This document shows positions 24,887 through 31,722 of a DNA stretch of 42,078 nt, piece by piece. The stretch is from the NCBI RefSeq assembly GCF_938015785.1, contig NZ_CALLWC010000028.1:1-42078 (forward strand), read 5' to 3'. The first letter of the stretch is position 1; each line of letters begins with the position of its first letter. Under the pieces are notes generated by a model. It was not told the origin of the DNA. It saw only the letters and a list, made by a program, of their open reading frames with translations, and made no database searches. Made by a program: the position numbers and the translations under genes. The stretch is from an uncultured Campylobacter sp. (GTDB lineage Bacteria > Campylobacterota > Campylobacteria > Campylobacterales > Campylobacteraceae).

Positions 24887-24893
24887 AAACTTC

Positions 24894-25289
24894 TTACCAG
24901 ATCGTGCAAAGCACTTCGCCGCCGACGCCCGCTTTGTGCGCGTCGATACCGCTCATAACGCCTTTACTTGTGCTAACGACAACGGTTCCGTAGCCGTTTT
25001 TGAAGCGCTTGATCTCGTCTTTGCCTTGATATACGCGGCGGCCCGGAGTCGAAATTCTTTTAACTTCGTTTATCACGCTCCTGCCTTTTTCGTCATATTT
25101 AAGCACTACGTTGATGATCTTTTTATTGTTTTCCTCTACTACGTTGTAGCTCTCGATATAGCCCTTCTCAGCTAAAATTTTAAGCATAGCCTCGACTACG
25201 TTTGAGTGAAAAAGCTTAGTCGTATCTAGCCTTCGCATCGCAGCATTTCTGATGCGAGTTAGTCCATCTGAAATAAGATCGTTAATCAT
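24894..25289 (-). CDS. rpsH: 30S ribosomal protein S8
   Basis: 131 aa. MINDLISDGLTRIRNAAMRR at the N-terminus and STPGRRVYQGKDEIKRFKNG plus VVSTSKGVMSGIDAHKAGVG at the C-terminus are characteristic. S8 binds 16S helix 21 and, in E. coli, represses the spc operon through an rRNA-like site near rplE. No such site was verified here; the hairpin after rpsH is a possible alternative. Confidence 0.98.
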   Translation of the reverse strand: MINDLISDGLTRIRNAAMRRLDTTKLFHSNVVEAMLKILAEKGYIESYNVVEENNKKIINVVLKYDEKGRSVINEVKRISTPGRRVYQGKDEIKRFKNGYGTVVVSTSKGVMSGIDAHKAGVGGEVLCTIW

Positions 25290-25298
25290 CTCTTCTCC

Positions 25299-25484
25299 TT
25301 ACCAGCTTGCTTTTTTTAGACCCGGGATCAAGCCCTCGTTTGCCATCTTGCGAAGGCAAACGCGACAAATTCCAAAATCTTTATAAACGGAGTGCGGACG
25401 ACCGCAAATTTGACATCTGGTATATGCGCGAGTGCTAAATTTAGCGGGGCGTTTCGCCTTGGCTACCATTGATTTTTTTGCCAT
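25299..25484 (-). CDS. rpsN: 30S ribosomal protein S14 type Z
   Basis: 61 aa, starting MAKKSMVAKAKRPAKFSTRA; the open frame extends six codons upstream but those overlap rplE and give an atypical start. Four cysteines in CQICGRPHSV and ICRVC bind zinc, making this the short, zinc-containing S14 form. It contacts the 30S head. It follows the rplE stop by one base. Confidence 0.96.
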   Translation of the reverse strand: MAKKSMVAKAKRPAKFSTRAYTRCQICGRPHSVYKDFGICRVCLRKMANEGLIPGLKKASW

Positions 25485-25485
25485 A

Positions 25486-26031
25486 TCATTTTCCTTTTGC
25501 AAAAGGCATGCCGAATAGCTCTAGCAATTTAAATGCCTCTTTATCATTATTTGTAGTCGTTACGACGGTTATATTCATACCGTGAGTTCTTAAAATTTGA
25601 TCGTATTCAACCTCAGGGAACATCAGCTGCTCTTGCAAACCGAAGTTATAATTGCCGCGTCCGTCAAAGCCCGTTCTAGGTAGTCCTCGGAAATCCTTAA
25701 CTCTAGGAAGCGCGATAGAGATCAGTTTCTCTAGGAAAGCAAACATCTGCTCTTTTCGTAACGTAACCATTATGCCTACTGGGAAACCTTCGCGCACTTT
25801 AAAGCCGGCAACCGATTTTTTTGCATTGACGATAAGCGCTTTTTGGCCTGCGATCAGCGAGATAGTATCGGCCATATTTTGAAGCACTTTTTGATCTTTG
25901 CTCGATTCGCCCGTTCCTACGCTGATAACAATCTTTTCAAGCGCCGGGATAAGCATAGGATTTTTTATATCAAATTCTTTCTGCAAAGCAGCTCTGATGG
26001 AATTAGCGTATTTATCTTTTAGTCTGCTCAT
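25486..26031 (-). CDS. rplE: 50S ribosomal protein L5
   Basis: 181 aa from the ATG at 26031 (MSRLKDKYANSIRAALQKEF); a TTG two codons upstream overlaps the rplX stop and is less likely. LEKIVISVGTGESSKDQKVL, the AFLEKLISIALPRVKDFRGL segment and MNITVVTTTNNDKEAFKLLE are conserved. L5 binds 5S rRNA and P-site tRNA. Two bases separate it from rplX. Confidence 0.97.
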   Translation of the reverse strand: MSRLKDKYANSIRAALQKEFDIKNPMLIPALEKIVISVGTGESSKDQKVLQNMADTISLIAGQKALIVNAKKSVAGFKVREGFPVGIMVTLRKEQMFAFLEKLISIALPRVKDFRGLPRTGFDGRGNYNFGLQEQLMFPEVEYDQILRTHGMNITVVTTTNNDKEAFKLLELFGMPFAKGK

Positions 26032-26033
26032 AA

Positions 26034-26267
26034 TCAACCCTCTACCAACGCAACGTTTGAAATATCCATAGGCATCTCTTTGCTTGTAAAGCCGCCTTGC
26101 GGATTTTGCTCGGTTGGTTTGATAGCCTTTTTAGCCATTTTACAACCCTCGACGATAACTTGAGCTTTTTTAGGAAACACTGCCTTAACAGTGCCTGTTT
26201 TACCCTTATCGTCACCTGCGATGATCTTTACTTGATCGCCTTTTTTAATCTTAAATTTTACTGCCAT
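26034..26267 (-). CDS. rplX: 50S ribosomal protein L24
   Basis: 77 aa, at the short end for L24. The KOW motif FKIKKGDQVKIIAGDDKGKT is followed by GTVKAVFPKKAQVIVEGCKM. L24 starts 50S assembly near the tunnel exit. Its start codon overlaps the rplN stop by one base. Confidence 0.97.
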   Translation of the reverse strand: MAVKFKIKKGDQVKIIAGDDKGKTGTVKAVFPKKAQVIVEGCKMAKKAIKPTEQNPQGGFTSKEMPMDISNVALVEG

Positions 26268-26635
26268 TATAAAACCTCCGGAGCCAGCGAAACGATCTTC
26301 ATAAAACCGCCGTATCTGACCTCTCTACCGATAGGACCGAAAATACGAGTGCCGATCGGCTCTTTTTTTGAATCCAAAATAACGGCTGCGTTCTCATCGA
26401 ATCTAATTAGCGAGCCATTGCCTCTGTGCAACTCTTTAGTCGTACGAACGACTACGGCTTTTACTACTTGACCGCGCTTAATCTTGCCGTTAGGGAGCGC
26501 TTTTTTTACAGAGCAAACGATGATATCGCCGATTGTGGCGTATCTTCTTTTGCTGCCGCCCAAAACTTTAATACACATAAGTTCTTTTGCGCCGCTATTA
26601 TCAGCTACCGCAAGTCTGGTAAAACTCTGTATCAT
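26267..26635 (-). CDS. rplN: 50S ribosomal protein L14
   Basis: 122 aa, the canonical length. MIQSFTRLAVADNSGAKELM, DIIVCSVKKALPNGKIKRGQ, VVKAVVVRT and GTRIFGPIGREVR are highly conserved. L14 lies at the 30S interface. It overlaps both neighbours, rpsQ and rplX, by one base. Confidence 0.98.
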   Translation of the reverse strand: MIQSFTRLAVADNSGAKELMCIKVLGGSKRRYATIGDIIVCSVKKALPNGKIKRGQVVKAVVVRTTKELHRGNGSLIRFDENAAVILDSKKEPIGTRIFGPIGREVRYGGFMKIVSLAPEVL

Positions 26636-26886
26636 TATTCAACTCCTGTTTTCAAAACCGCTTTTAAGCGAAACGATTTTCTAGCGCTTAACGGTCTGCA
26701 CTCGATCGCAGATATGGTATCACCGATCTTTACGACGTTGTTTTCATCGTGGATCAGATATTTTTTAAATCTTTTTACGATCTTTCTATATCTAGGGTGC
26801 ATAACCCTTCGCTCTACCAAAACGGTAGCTGTTTTATCGCCCGCCTTCTTTACGACTACGCCTTGAATTTCTCTTTTAAATGCCAT
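26635..26886 (-). CDS. rpsQ: 30S ribosomal protein S17
   Basis: 83 aa, OB fold. REIQGVVVKKAGDKTATVLV, ERRVMHPRYRKIVKRFKKYL and GDTISAIECRPLSARKSFRL are typical. It binds 16S rRNA helices 7 and 11. It lies 9 bp after rpmC and overlaps rplN by one base. Confidence 0.98.
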   Translation of the reverse strand: MAFKREIQGVVVKKAGDKTATVLVERRVMHPRYRKIVKRFKKYLIHDENNVVKIGDTISAIECRPLSARKSFRLKAVLKTGVE

Positions 26887-26895
26887 AACCTATCC

Positions 26896-27078
26896 TTATT
26901 TCGCTTTAATAGCGGTGTTGATTCTAGCGATATCTTTTTTGATAGCGCGAATCTCGTTAGGATTGCTTAGCTGCATAGTCTTTAGCTTTTGTCTAGCCGT
27001 AAATAAAAGCAACTTACTTTGTTTCAACATAGAATTTAGCTCAGCTAAATCTTTATCTTTCAAATCAGTATATTTCAT
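26896..27078 (-). CDS. rpmC: 50S ribosomal protein L29
   Basis: 60 aa, two antiparallel helices: MKYTDLKDKDLAELNSMLKQ then LFTARQKLKTMQLSNPNEIR and AIKKDIARINTAIKAK. L29 is near the tunnel exit and helps dock trigger factor and SRP. It overlaps the end of rplP by 14 bp, so translation is coupled. Confidence 0.96.
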   Translation of the reverse strand: MKYTDLKDKDLAELNSMLKQSKLLLFTARQKLKTMQLSNPNEIRAIKKDIARINTAIKAK

Positions 27079-27490
27079 TTTCGCTTTCCCTACTTACGAT
27101 TTTCGTTTTAAAAGGTAGTTTATGAATCGAAAGCATAAGCGCCTCTTTAGCAACCTCTTCGCTAACGCCGGTCATCTCGAAAATGATCCTACCCGGTTTT
27201 ATATTCATTACCCACTCCTCTACGCCGCTCTTACCCTTACCCATACGAGTTTGTAGAGGCTTTTTGGTAAGCGGTTTGTCTGGGAATACCTTAATCCAAA
27301 TTTTAGCTTGACGATTCACGAAGCGCGTCATCGCGACACGAGCCGCTTCGATCTGGCGAGAATTTACCCTACCCGCCTCTACCGCTTTGATACCGAAATC
27401 GCCGAACGTCAAGGAATTTCCTCTCGTCGCATAGCCGCGATTGCGACCTTTCATCATCTTGCGGTATTTTGTTCTTTTTGGCATCAACAT
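27065..27490 (-). CDS. rplP: 50S ribosomal protein L16
   Basis: 141 aa starting MLMPKRTKYRKMMKGRNRGY; GAGG lies about 8 nt before this ATG and, as I recall, C. jejuni L16 starts the same way. FPDKPLTKKPLQTRMGKGKS, EEWVMNIKPGRIIFEM and KLPFKTKIVSRE are conserved. L16 organises the tRNA-binding face of 50S. It sits 2 bp after rpsC and overlaps rpmC. Confidence 0.98.
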   Translation of the reverse strand: MLMPKRTKYRKMMKGRNRGYATRGNSLTFGDFGIKAVEAGRVNSRQIEAARVAMTRFVNRQAKIWIKVFPDKPLTKKPLQTRMGKGKSGVEEWVMNIKPGRIIFEMTGVSEEVAKEALMLSIHKLPFKTKIVSRESENEIY

Positions 27491-27492
27491 AA

Positions 27493-28188
27493 CTATTTAC
27501 CTCTTCTTGGTCTGCGTGTTTTTTTAGGCGCATCATCGGTCTTTTCAGCCTGGATGCCTTTTTGTAAAATTTCACCCTTAAAGATCCAAACCTTAATACC
27601 GATATTACCATAGGTCGTATGCGCTTCGGCAAAGCCGTAATCGATCCTAGCCCTTAGAGTATGAAGCGGAACGCGTCCCTCCAAATACCATTCGGTTCTA
27701 GCCATCTCTGCACCGCCCAAGCGACCTGCGACGCAAATTTTAATTCCCTTTGCGCCTGCTTTTTGAGCGCCTTGGATGACCTTTTTCATAGCGCGGCGGA
27801 ATGCAACGCGGCGCTCTAACTGCATGGCTACGTTTTCTGCGGCCAAAAGTGCGTTCGAGCCTACTTTGCGCTCCTCTTTGATATTGATGGCTATGTCTTT
27901 ATTGACTAGCTTAACGACTTCGCTTCTTAAATTTTCGACCTCGCCGCCTTTTTTGCCGATGATAATACCCGGCCTTGCGGCTACGATCGTTACGCGAATT
28001 TTCTTAGCCGTTCTTTCGATAAGAATTTGGCTAATTCCCGCATAATAAAGCTTAGCTTTTAAAAATTTGCGGATCTTGTAATCCTCGCCGATACTTTCGG
28101 AAAGCGTCGCTTTAGAAGGAAACCATCTAGACTCCCAATTTCGATTAATTCCTAATCTTAAACCGATCGGATTTACTTTCTGTCCCAT
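27493..28188 (-). CDS. rpsC: 30S ribosomal protein S3
   Basis: 231 aa. MGQKVNPIGLRLGINRNWES opens the protein, the KH domain carries RPGIIIGKKGGEVENLR, and the C-terminal half has AKGIKICVAGRLGGAEMART and LHTLRARIDYGFAEAHTTYG. A basic tail of about 20 residues ends it. S3 lines the mRNA entry tunnel. It starts on the base after the rplV stop. Confidence 0.98.
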   Translation of the reverse strand: MGQKVNPIGLRLGINRNWESRWFPSKATLSESIGEDYKIRKFLKAKLYYAGISQILIERTAKKIRVTIVAARPGIIIGKKGGEVENLRSEVVKLVNKDIAINIKEERKVGSNALLAAENVAMQLERRVAFRRAMKKVIQGAQKAGAKGIKICVAGRLGGAEMARTEWYLEGRVPLHTLRARIDYGFAEAHTTYGNIGIKVWIFKGEILQKGIQAEKTDDAPKKTRRPRRGK

Positions 28189-28521
28189 TTACGCTTCCTT
28201 CTTACTTGGTTTTGCTACTTCGACGATGATGTGCGAAGTAGGCTTTCGGATACGGCTAGCCGTACCTCTGGCGCGCGGACGAAATCTCTTAAGTACGGGA
28301 CCCGCATCCACTCGGCAGCTGGTAACTACGACCTCTTCAGGCTCAAAGCCGCCGTTTGCGACCGCGCTTGAAATCGCCGTAGCGATATATTTCGCGCCGC
28401 GATTAGGCGTAAATTCCAAAGTAGCAAGGGCAAATTCCGCATTCATGCCTTGAATTTGCTTCGCTATAAGTCTTGCTTTTGTCGGCGAAAGGCGAACAAA
28501 TTTAATAGTTGATTTACTCAT
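28189..28521 (-). CDS. rplV: 50S ribosomal protein L22
   Basis: 110 aa. VRLSPTKARLIAKQIQGM, ATLEFTPNRGAKYIATAISS and the tunnel hairpin KRFRPRARGTASRIRKPTSH are diagnostic. L22 lines the peptide exit tunnel; its loop affects macrolide response in other bacteria. It lies between rpsS and rpsC. Confidence 0.98.
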   Translation of the reverse strand: MSKSTIKFVRLSPTKARLIAKQIQGMNAEFALATLEFTPNRGAKYIATAISSAVANGGFEPEEVVVTSCRVDAGPVLKRFRPRARGTASRIRKPTSHIIVEVAKPSKKEA

Positions 28522-28530
28522 ATTCTATCC

Positions 28531-28812
28531 TTACTTGCCGATCTTTTTCTGCACGGAGCCTTTGTGGCCCTTGAAAGTGCGCGTAGGAGCGAACTCGCCT
28601 AATTTATAACCGATATGATGTTCGGTGACGTAAACCGGGATAAAATTCTTTCCGTTATGAACGTTAAACGTAAGTCCGATCATCTCAGGCACGATCGTGC
28701 TTCGTCTCGACCAAGTCTTGATCGGTTTGTTATCGCCGGCTTTCTTTGCCGCAACGACTTTTTTCATTACGTGATCATCTACGAAAGGACCTTTTTTTAG
28801 CGATCTAGCCAT
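28531..28812 (-). CDS. rpsS: 30S ribosomal protein S19
   Basis: 93 aa. MARSLKKGPFVDDHVMKKVV, IKTWSRRSTIVPEMIGLTFN and HHIGYKLGEFAPTRTFKGHK are strongly conserved. S19 forms a head complex with S13, whose gene is in the separate plus-strand operon of this window. Two bases separate it from rplB. Confidence 0.98.
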   Translation of the reverse strand: MARSLKKGPFVDDHVMKKVVAAKKAGDNKPIKTWSRRSTIVPEMIGLTFNVHNGKNFIPVYVTEHHIGYKLGEFAPTRTFKGHKGSVQKKIGK

Positions 28813-28814
28813 TT

Positions 28815-29645
28815 TTATTTTCCTTTCCTTCTTGAAATTATAAGCTTATCGCTCGCTTTTTTATGGCGAGTTTTATAGCCCTTCGTCGGTTTGCCCCACG
28901 GAGTTACCGGATGGCGGCCGGAGTTTTTCTTACCCTCGCCACCGCCGTGTGGGTGATCGACCGGGTTCATTGCAGAACCTCTGGTTTGAGGACGGATACC
29001 TCTATGGCGATTGCGTCCGGCTTTGCCGATGACGACGTTTGCCCACTCTTCGTTACCCACTACGCCGATACTGGCCATGCACTCTGCAAGTACTCTTCTC
29101 ATCTCACCGCTAGGCAGACGTAGAATTACATATTTTTCCTCTTTACCCATAAGCTGAGCATAACCTCCGGCGCTACGTGCCATTTGAGCACCTTTGCCAG
29201 GTTTTAACTCGATATTATGCAGAATAGTTCCTACAGGGATGTTTTTCATCTTCATAGCATTGCCGGGTTTAATATCTAATCCACCCTCGGCAGCGGCTAC
29301 TACGTCGCCCACATTAAGATCGTTAGGCTTGATAATGTAGCGCTTCTCGCCGTCTGCGTATGAGATCAATGCGATACGGCAGTTGCGATTCGGATCGTAT
29401 TCGATTGCCTCAACCTTGCCAGCAACGCCGAATTTATTTCGCTTAAAATCGACAATTCTATAAAGTTTAGCGGCTCCAGCTTGTTTATGGCGGCTAGTAA
29501 TGCGACCGTTATTGTTCCTTCCGGCAGCGGCAGGAATTTTAACGAGCAAGCCTCTAACGCTAGCTTTTGCAGTGATATCCTCGCTGCTAAGCCCTGTCAT
29601 AAATCTTCTACTTGGAGTATACGGTTTATAAGTTTTAATCGCCAT
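28815..29645 (-). CDS. rplB: 50S ribosomal protein L2
   Basis: 276 aa. MAIKTYKPYTPSRRFMTGLS opens it; the peptidyl-transferase-proximal segment AMNPVDHPHGGGEGKKNSGR (with the essential His) and the ending RHKKASDKLIISRRKGK are conserved. L2 is needed for subunit association and peptidyl transfer. It follows rplW by one base. Confidence 0.99.
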   Translation of the reverse strand: MAIKTYKPYTPSRRFMTGLSSEDITAKASVRGLLVKIPAAAGRNNNGRITSRHKQAGAAKLYRIVDFKRNKFGVAGKVEAIEYDPNRNCRIALISYADGEKRYIIKPNDLNVGDVVAAAEGGLDIKPGNAMKMKNIPVGTILHNIELKPGKGAQMARSAGGYAQLMGKEEKYVILRLPSGEMRRVLAECMASIGVVGNEEWANVVIGKAGRNRHRGIRPQTRGSAMNPVDHPHGGGEGKKNSGRHPVTPWGKPTKGYKTRHKKASDKLIISRRKGK

Positions 29646-29646
29646 T

Positions 29647-29928
29647 TTACGCCTCCACGCTTTCTAGGCTTACGCCTTCAGGTAGTTTGACGTAGAATTT
29701 TTTCACATCGTTTCTAGCGCCAGTTCTGCCTTTAAATCTTTTTAATTTGCCGTCCTGTCTTAAAGAATTTATCTTTAGCGGAGTGATCCCGAAATAGTTC
29801 TTTAAAACGCTCTTTAGTCCGTTTTTCGTAACCGACGGGCTAGTTTGGATAACGACCACGCCGTTTTCTTGAAGACCGAGAGACTTTTCCGTATAAAGGA
29901 TCGTTTTGATATCTGTTATATCTGCCAT
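29647..29928 (-). CDS. rplW: 50S ribosomal protein L23
   Basis: 93 aa. MADITDIKTILYTEKSLGLQ then SVTKNGLKSVLKNYFGITPL and RFKGRTGARNDVKKFYVKLP follow the L23 pattern. L23 is the main docking site for trigger factor and SRP at the tunnel exit. It is 1 bp after rplD. Confidence 0.96.
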   Translation of the reverse strand: MADITDIKTILYTEKSLGLQENGVVVIQTSPSVTKNGLKSVLKNYFGITPLKINSLRQDGKLKRFKGRTGARNDVKKFYVKLPEGVSLESVEA

Positions 29929-29929
29929 T

Positions 29930-30544
29930 TTAGTCCTCTTTCACTATTGATTCAAATGCCGCTTTTTCGAATACGACCGAGCCGTAAACTGCAATTAGGT
30001 AAGCATTGACCTCGCTTGCATCGATGACATAGCAATTCTTAAGATTTCTATAGGCCAAAAGAGTTTGCGCGTCCAGCTCGTTTTTAACGATCAGCGCATC
30101 TCTAACGCCTAGTTTCTTAATAAAATTTGCCGCATCTTTAGTTTTACCGCTTTTTAGCTCCAAATCGTCGAAGATAAAAATTTTACCCTCGTTTGCTTTC
30201 TCATTGATAGCAAATTCCAGCGCAAGTCGTTTTTGCTTTTTATTAACCTTCTGCTCGTAATTTCGCTCATTAGTCGGACCAAATGCGACCGCGCCGCCTA
30301 CCCAGACATTGGTTCTGGTTGAGCCCGCACGTGCGCCACCGCGACCCTTTTGTCGCCACGGTTTTTTACCGCCGCCGCTAACCTCGGCGCGAGTTTTAGC
30401 GTTAGCCGTATTTGCACGAAGCGAAGCAAGGTAAGATTTGACGTACAAATATAGATTGTGCGAATTGACTTCCGAAAATTTCGCAGGGATTTCAATTTCG
30501 CTTGCTTTTTCCAGTTTTTCGTTAAGCACGCTTACTTTACTCAT
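29930..30544 (-). CDS. rplD: 50S ribosomal protein L4
   Basis: 204 aa. The tunnel loop SGGGKKPWRQKGRGGARAGS and the following VWVGGAVAFGPTNERNYEQK mark L4. In E. coli L4 represses the S10 operon through its leader; the leader here is only about 57 nt, so that mechanism is doubtful. Its ATG overlaps the rplC stop by 4 bp (ATGA). Confidence 0.98.
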   Translation of the reverse strand: MSKVSVLNEKLEKASEIEIPAKFSEVNSHNLYLYVKSYLASLRANTANAKTRAEVSGGGKKPWRQKGRGGARAGSTRTNVWVGGAVAFGPTNERNYEQKVNKKQKRLALEFAINEKANEGKIFIFDDLELKSGKTKDAANFIKKLGVRDALIVKNELDAQTLLAYRNLKNCYVIDASEVNAYLIAVYGSVVFEKAAFESIVKED

Positions 30545-31119
30545 TTTACTATCCTTATTCTGCCCATTGCGCCGTTAAATCCAGGAACCGAGCCCTTAAG
30601 CACCAAAATTTTATTCTCGGCATCAAAGCTTACGACTTCGTTTTTGGCAGTGATCGTTTCGTTTCCAGTGTGTCCCGCCATCCTCATACCGGGCTGAACG
30701 CGACCGGGCCACTCGCAGTTGCCAATAGAACCAGGCCTTCGGTGGAAGCGGCTACCATGCGCTGCAGGACCGCCCGCAAAGCCATGGCGCTTAATAACGC
30801 CCTGATAACCTTTACCCTTGGATTTAAAGCTTACTTTGACGATCTTGGCTTCGCTCAAAATATCTAAATTTTGATCGCCAAGCTCGGCATTTTCTAAGCT
30901 TAGAGTCGCAAATTTATTAAATTCCTTGCTTAGGCTATATTTCTTTTGAATTCCGGCGATAGCTTTGTTATACGCTTTGCCGTCTGCGTAGGCTACGATA
31001 GCTTTTTTCTCATCGCAAACTTCGCAAATTTTGGTATTAATAAGTCGCAAAAGAGTCACGGGCGTGCTGCTCGTGTCGATCGTCCTACTCATACCTATTT
31101 TTTCTACAATATATTCCAT
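30541..31119 (-). CDS. rplC: 50S ribosomal protein L3
   Basis: 192 aa, slightly shorter than E. coli L3 (209). VEKIGMSRTIDTSSTPVTLL opens it, and KGYQGVIKRHGFAGGPAAHG with PGRVQPGMRMAGHTGNETIT is the conserved loop reaching the peptidyl-transferase centre. It follows rpsJ by 11 bp. Confidence 0.98.
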   Translation of the reverse strand: MEYIVEKIGMSRTIDTSSTPVTLLRLINTKICEVCDEKKAIVAYADGKAYNKAIAGIQKKYSLSKEFNKFATLSLENAELGDQNLDILSEAKIVKVSFKSKGKGYQGVIKRHGFAGGPAAHGSRFHRRPGSIGNCEWPGRVQPGMRMAGHTGNETITAKNEVVSFDAENKILVLKGSVPGFNGAMGRIRIVK

Positions 31120-31130
31120 TGTTTTACCCC

Positions 31131-31442
31131 TTATTTGCCCATCGCGTGAACTTCGACGTTGACTTCCGGAGCCAAATCAAGCTTAGTTAGCGAATCAACC
31201 GTATCTGGCGTAGCCGCTACGATGTCTAGCATACGAGCGTGAATTTTCATCTCAAACTGCTCTCTGGAGTCTTTATTTACGTGCGGAGATCTTAAAACTG
31301 TGTAGCGCTTGATCTTTGTGGGCATAGGAACAGGGCCTCTTACATCCGCACCCGTTCTTTTGACGGCTTCTACTATGGCCGCAACCGTGCGATCTAAAAC
31401 TCTATGGTCATATGCCTTGAGTTTCAACCTAATTTTTTGCAT
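31131..31442 (-). CDS. rpsJ: 30S ribosomal protein S10
   Basis: 103 aa starting MQKIRLKLKAYDHRVLDRTV, the canonical start; the open frame runs further upstream through the promoter and is not real there. GADVRGPVPMPTKIKRYTVL and KDSREQFEMKIHARMLDI are conserved. First gene of the S10-spc cluster, also known as the transcription factor NusE. AAGGAAAAGC serves as the ribosome site. Confidence 0.98.
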   Translation of the reverse strand: MQKIRLKLKAYDHRVLDRTVAAIVEAVKRTGADVRGPVPMPTKIKRYTVLRSPHVNKDSREQFEMKIHARMLDIVAATPDTVDSLTKLDLAPEVNVEVHAMGK

Positions 31443-31480
31443 CTGCTTTTCCTTAAAAAGAACTTGTCGCAACGCGCGAC

Positions 31481-31499
31481 CTTTTGTTTCAAACAAAAG
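31481..31499 (-). promoter_or_regulatory. 19-bp palindrome at the S10 transcript start
   Basis: CTTTTGTTT and AAACAAAAG flank a single C. The predicted start of the S10 transcript (about 7 nt after the -10 box at 31511-31506) falls on its edge. It could be an operator overlapping the initiation site; as RNA, the 1-nt centre would force a smaller stem. Confidence 0.45.
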
Positions 31500-31505
31500 A
31501 CGCAC

Positions 31506-31534
31506 ATTATATAAAAGCGCTCCGGCTTTGTCAA
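31506..31534 (-). promoter_or_regulatory. S10 operon promoter, perfect sigma-70 consensus
   Basis: Reading the minus strand, TTGACA (31534-31529), a 17-bp spacer and TATAAT (31511-31506) make an exact consensus promoter about 65-90 bp before rpsJ. Such a complete -35/-10 pair is rare in Campylobacter and fits the very high expression of this cluster. Confidence 0.8.
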
Positions 31535-31559
31535 GAAAATAGCCAAATTTTATGGAAAA

Positions 31560-31580
31560 ATTTCCTTTTAATAAGGAAAA
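31560..31580. repeat. Palindromic repeat, copy 1
   Basis: Contains TTTCCTT-TTAAT-AAGGAAA (7-bp arms). An identical 21-bp copy occurs at 31686-31706. This copy is 26 bp upstream of the S10 -35 box. Two exact palindromic copies in one divergent control region suggest a shared regulator binding site. Confidence 0.7.
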
Positions 31581-31645
31581 ATATATAGAATTTCGAAAAT
31601 TTTTTAGAGTATCGGAAATTTTCAATACAAAAATTTTAGATAAAT

Positions 31646-31674
31646 TTGAAATAGATATAAAAATTTCATAGAAT
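31646..31674 (+). promoter_or_regulatory. Putative promoter of the divergent ATPase gene
   Basis: TTGAAA (31646-31651), 17 bp, TAGAAT (31669-31674). The start would be near 31681, immediately before palindrome copy 2, so a protein bound there would block transcription of the ATPase gene. Confidence 0.45.
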
Positions 31675-31685
31675 TTTTCAGATTT

Positions 31686-31706
31686 ATTTCCTTTTAATAA
31701 GGAAAA
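31686..31706. repeat. Palindromic repeat, copy 2
   Basis: Identical over 21 bp to 31560-31580. It lies 17 bp before the ATPase start codon and just after the predicted transcription start. Its AAGGAAAA half is also the nearest thing to a ribosome site for that gene, though too far for ideal spacing. Confidence 0.7.
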
Positions 31707-31722
31707 TTTTAAAATACTTGAT

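Noticed and set aside
31443..31625. N-terminal extension of rpsJ to 164 aa
   Set aside because: It would cover the promoter and palindrome; S10 is about 103 aa and starts at MQKIRLKLKAYDHR.
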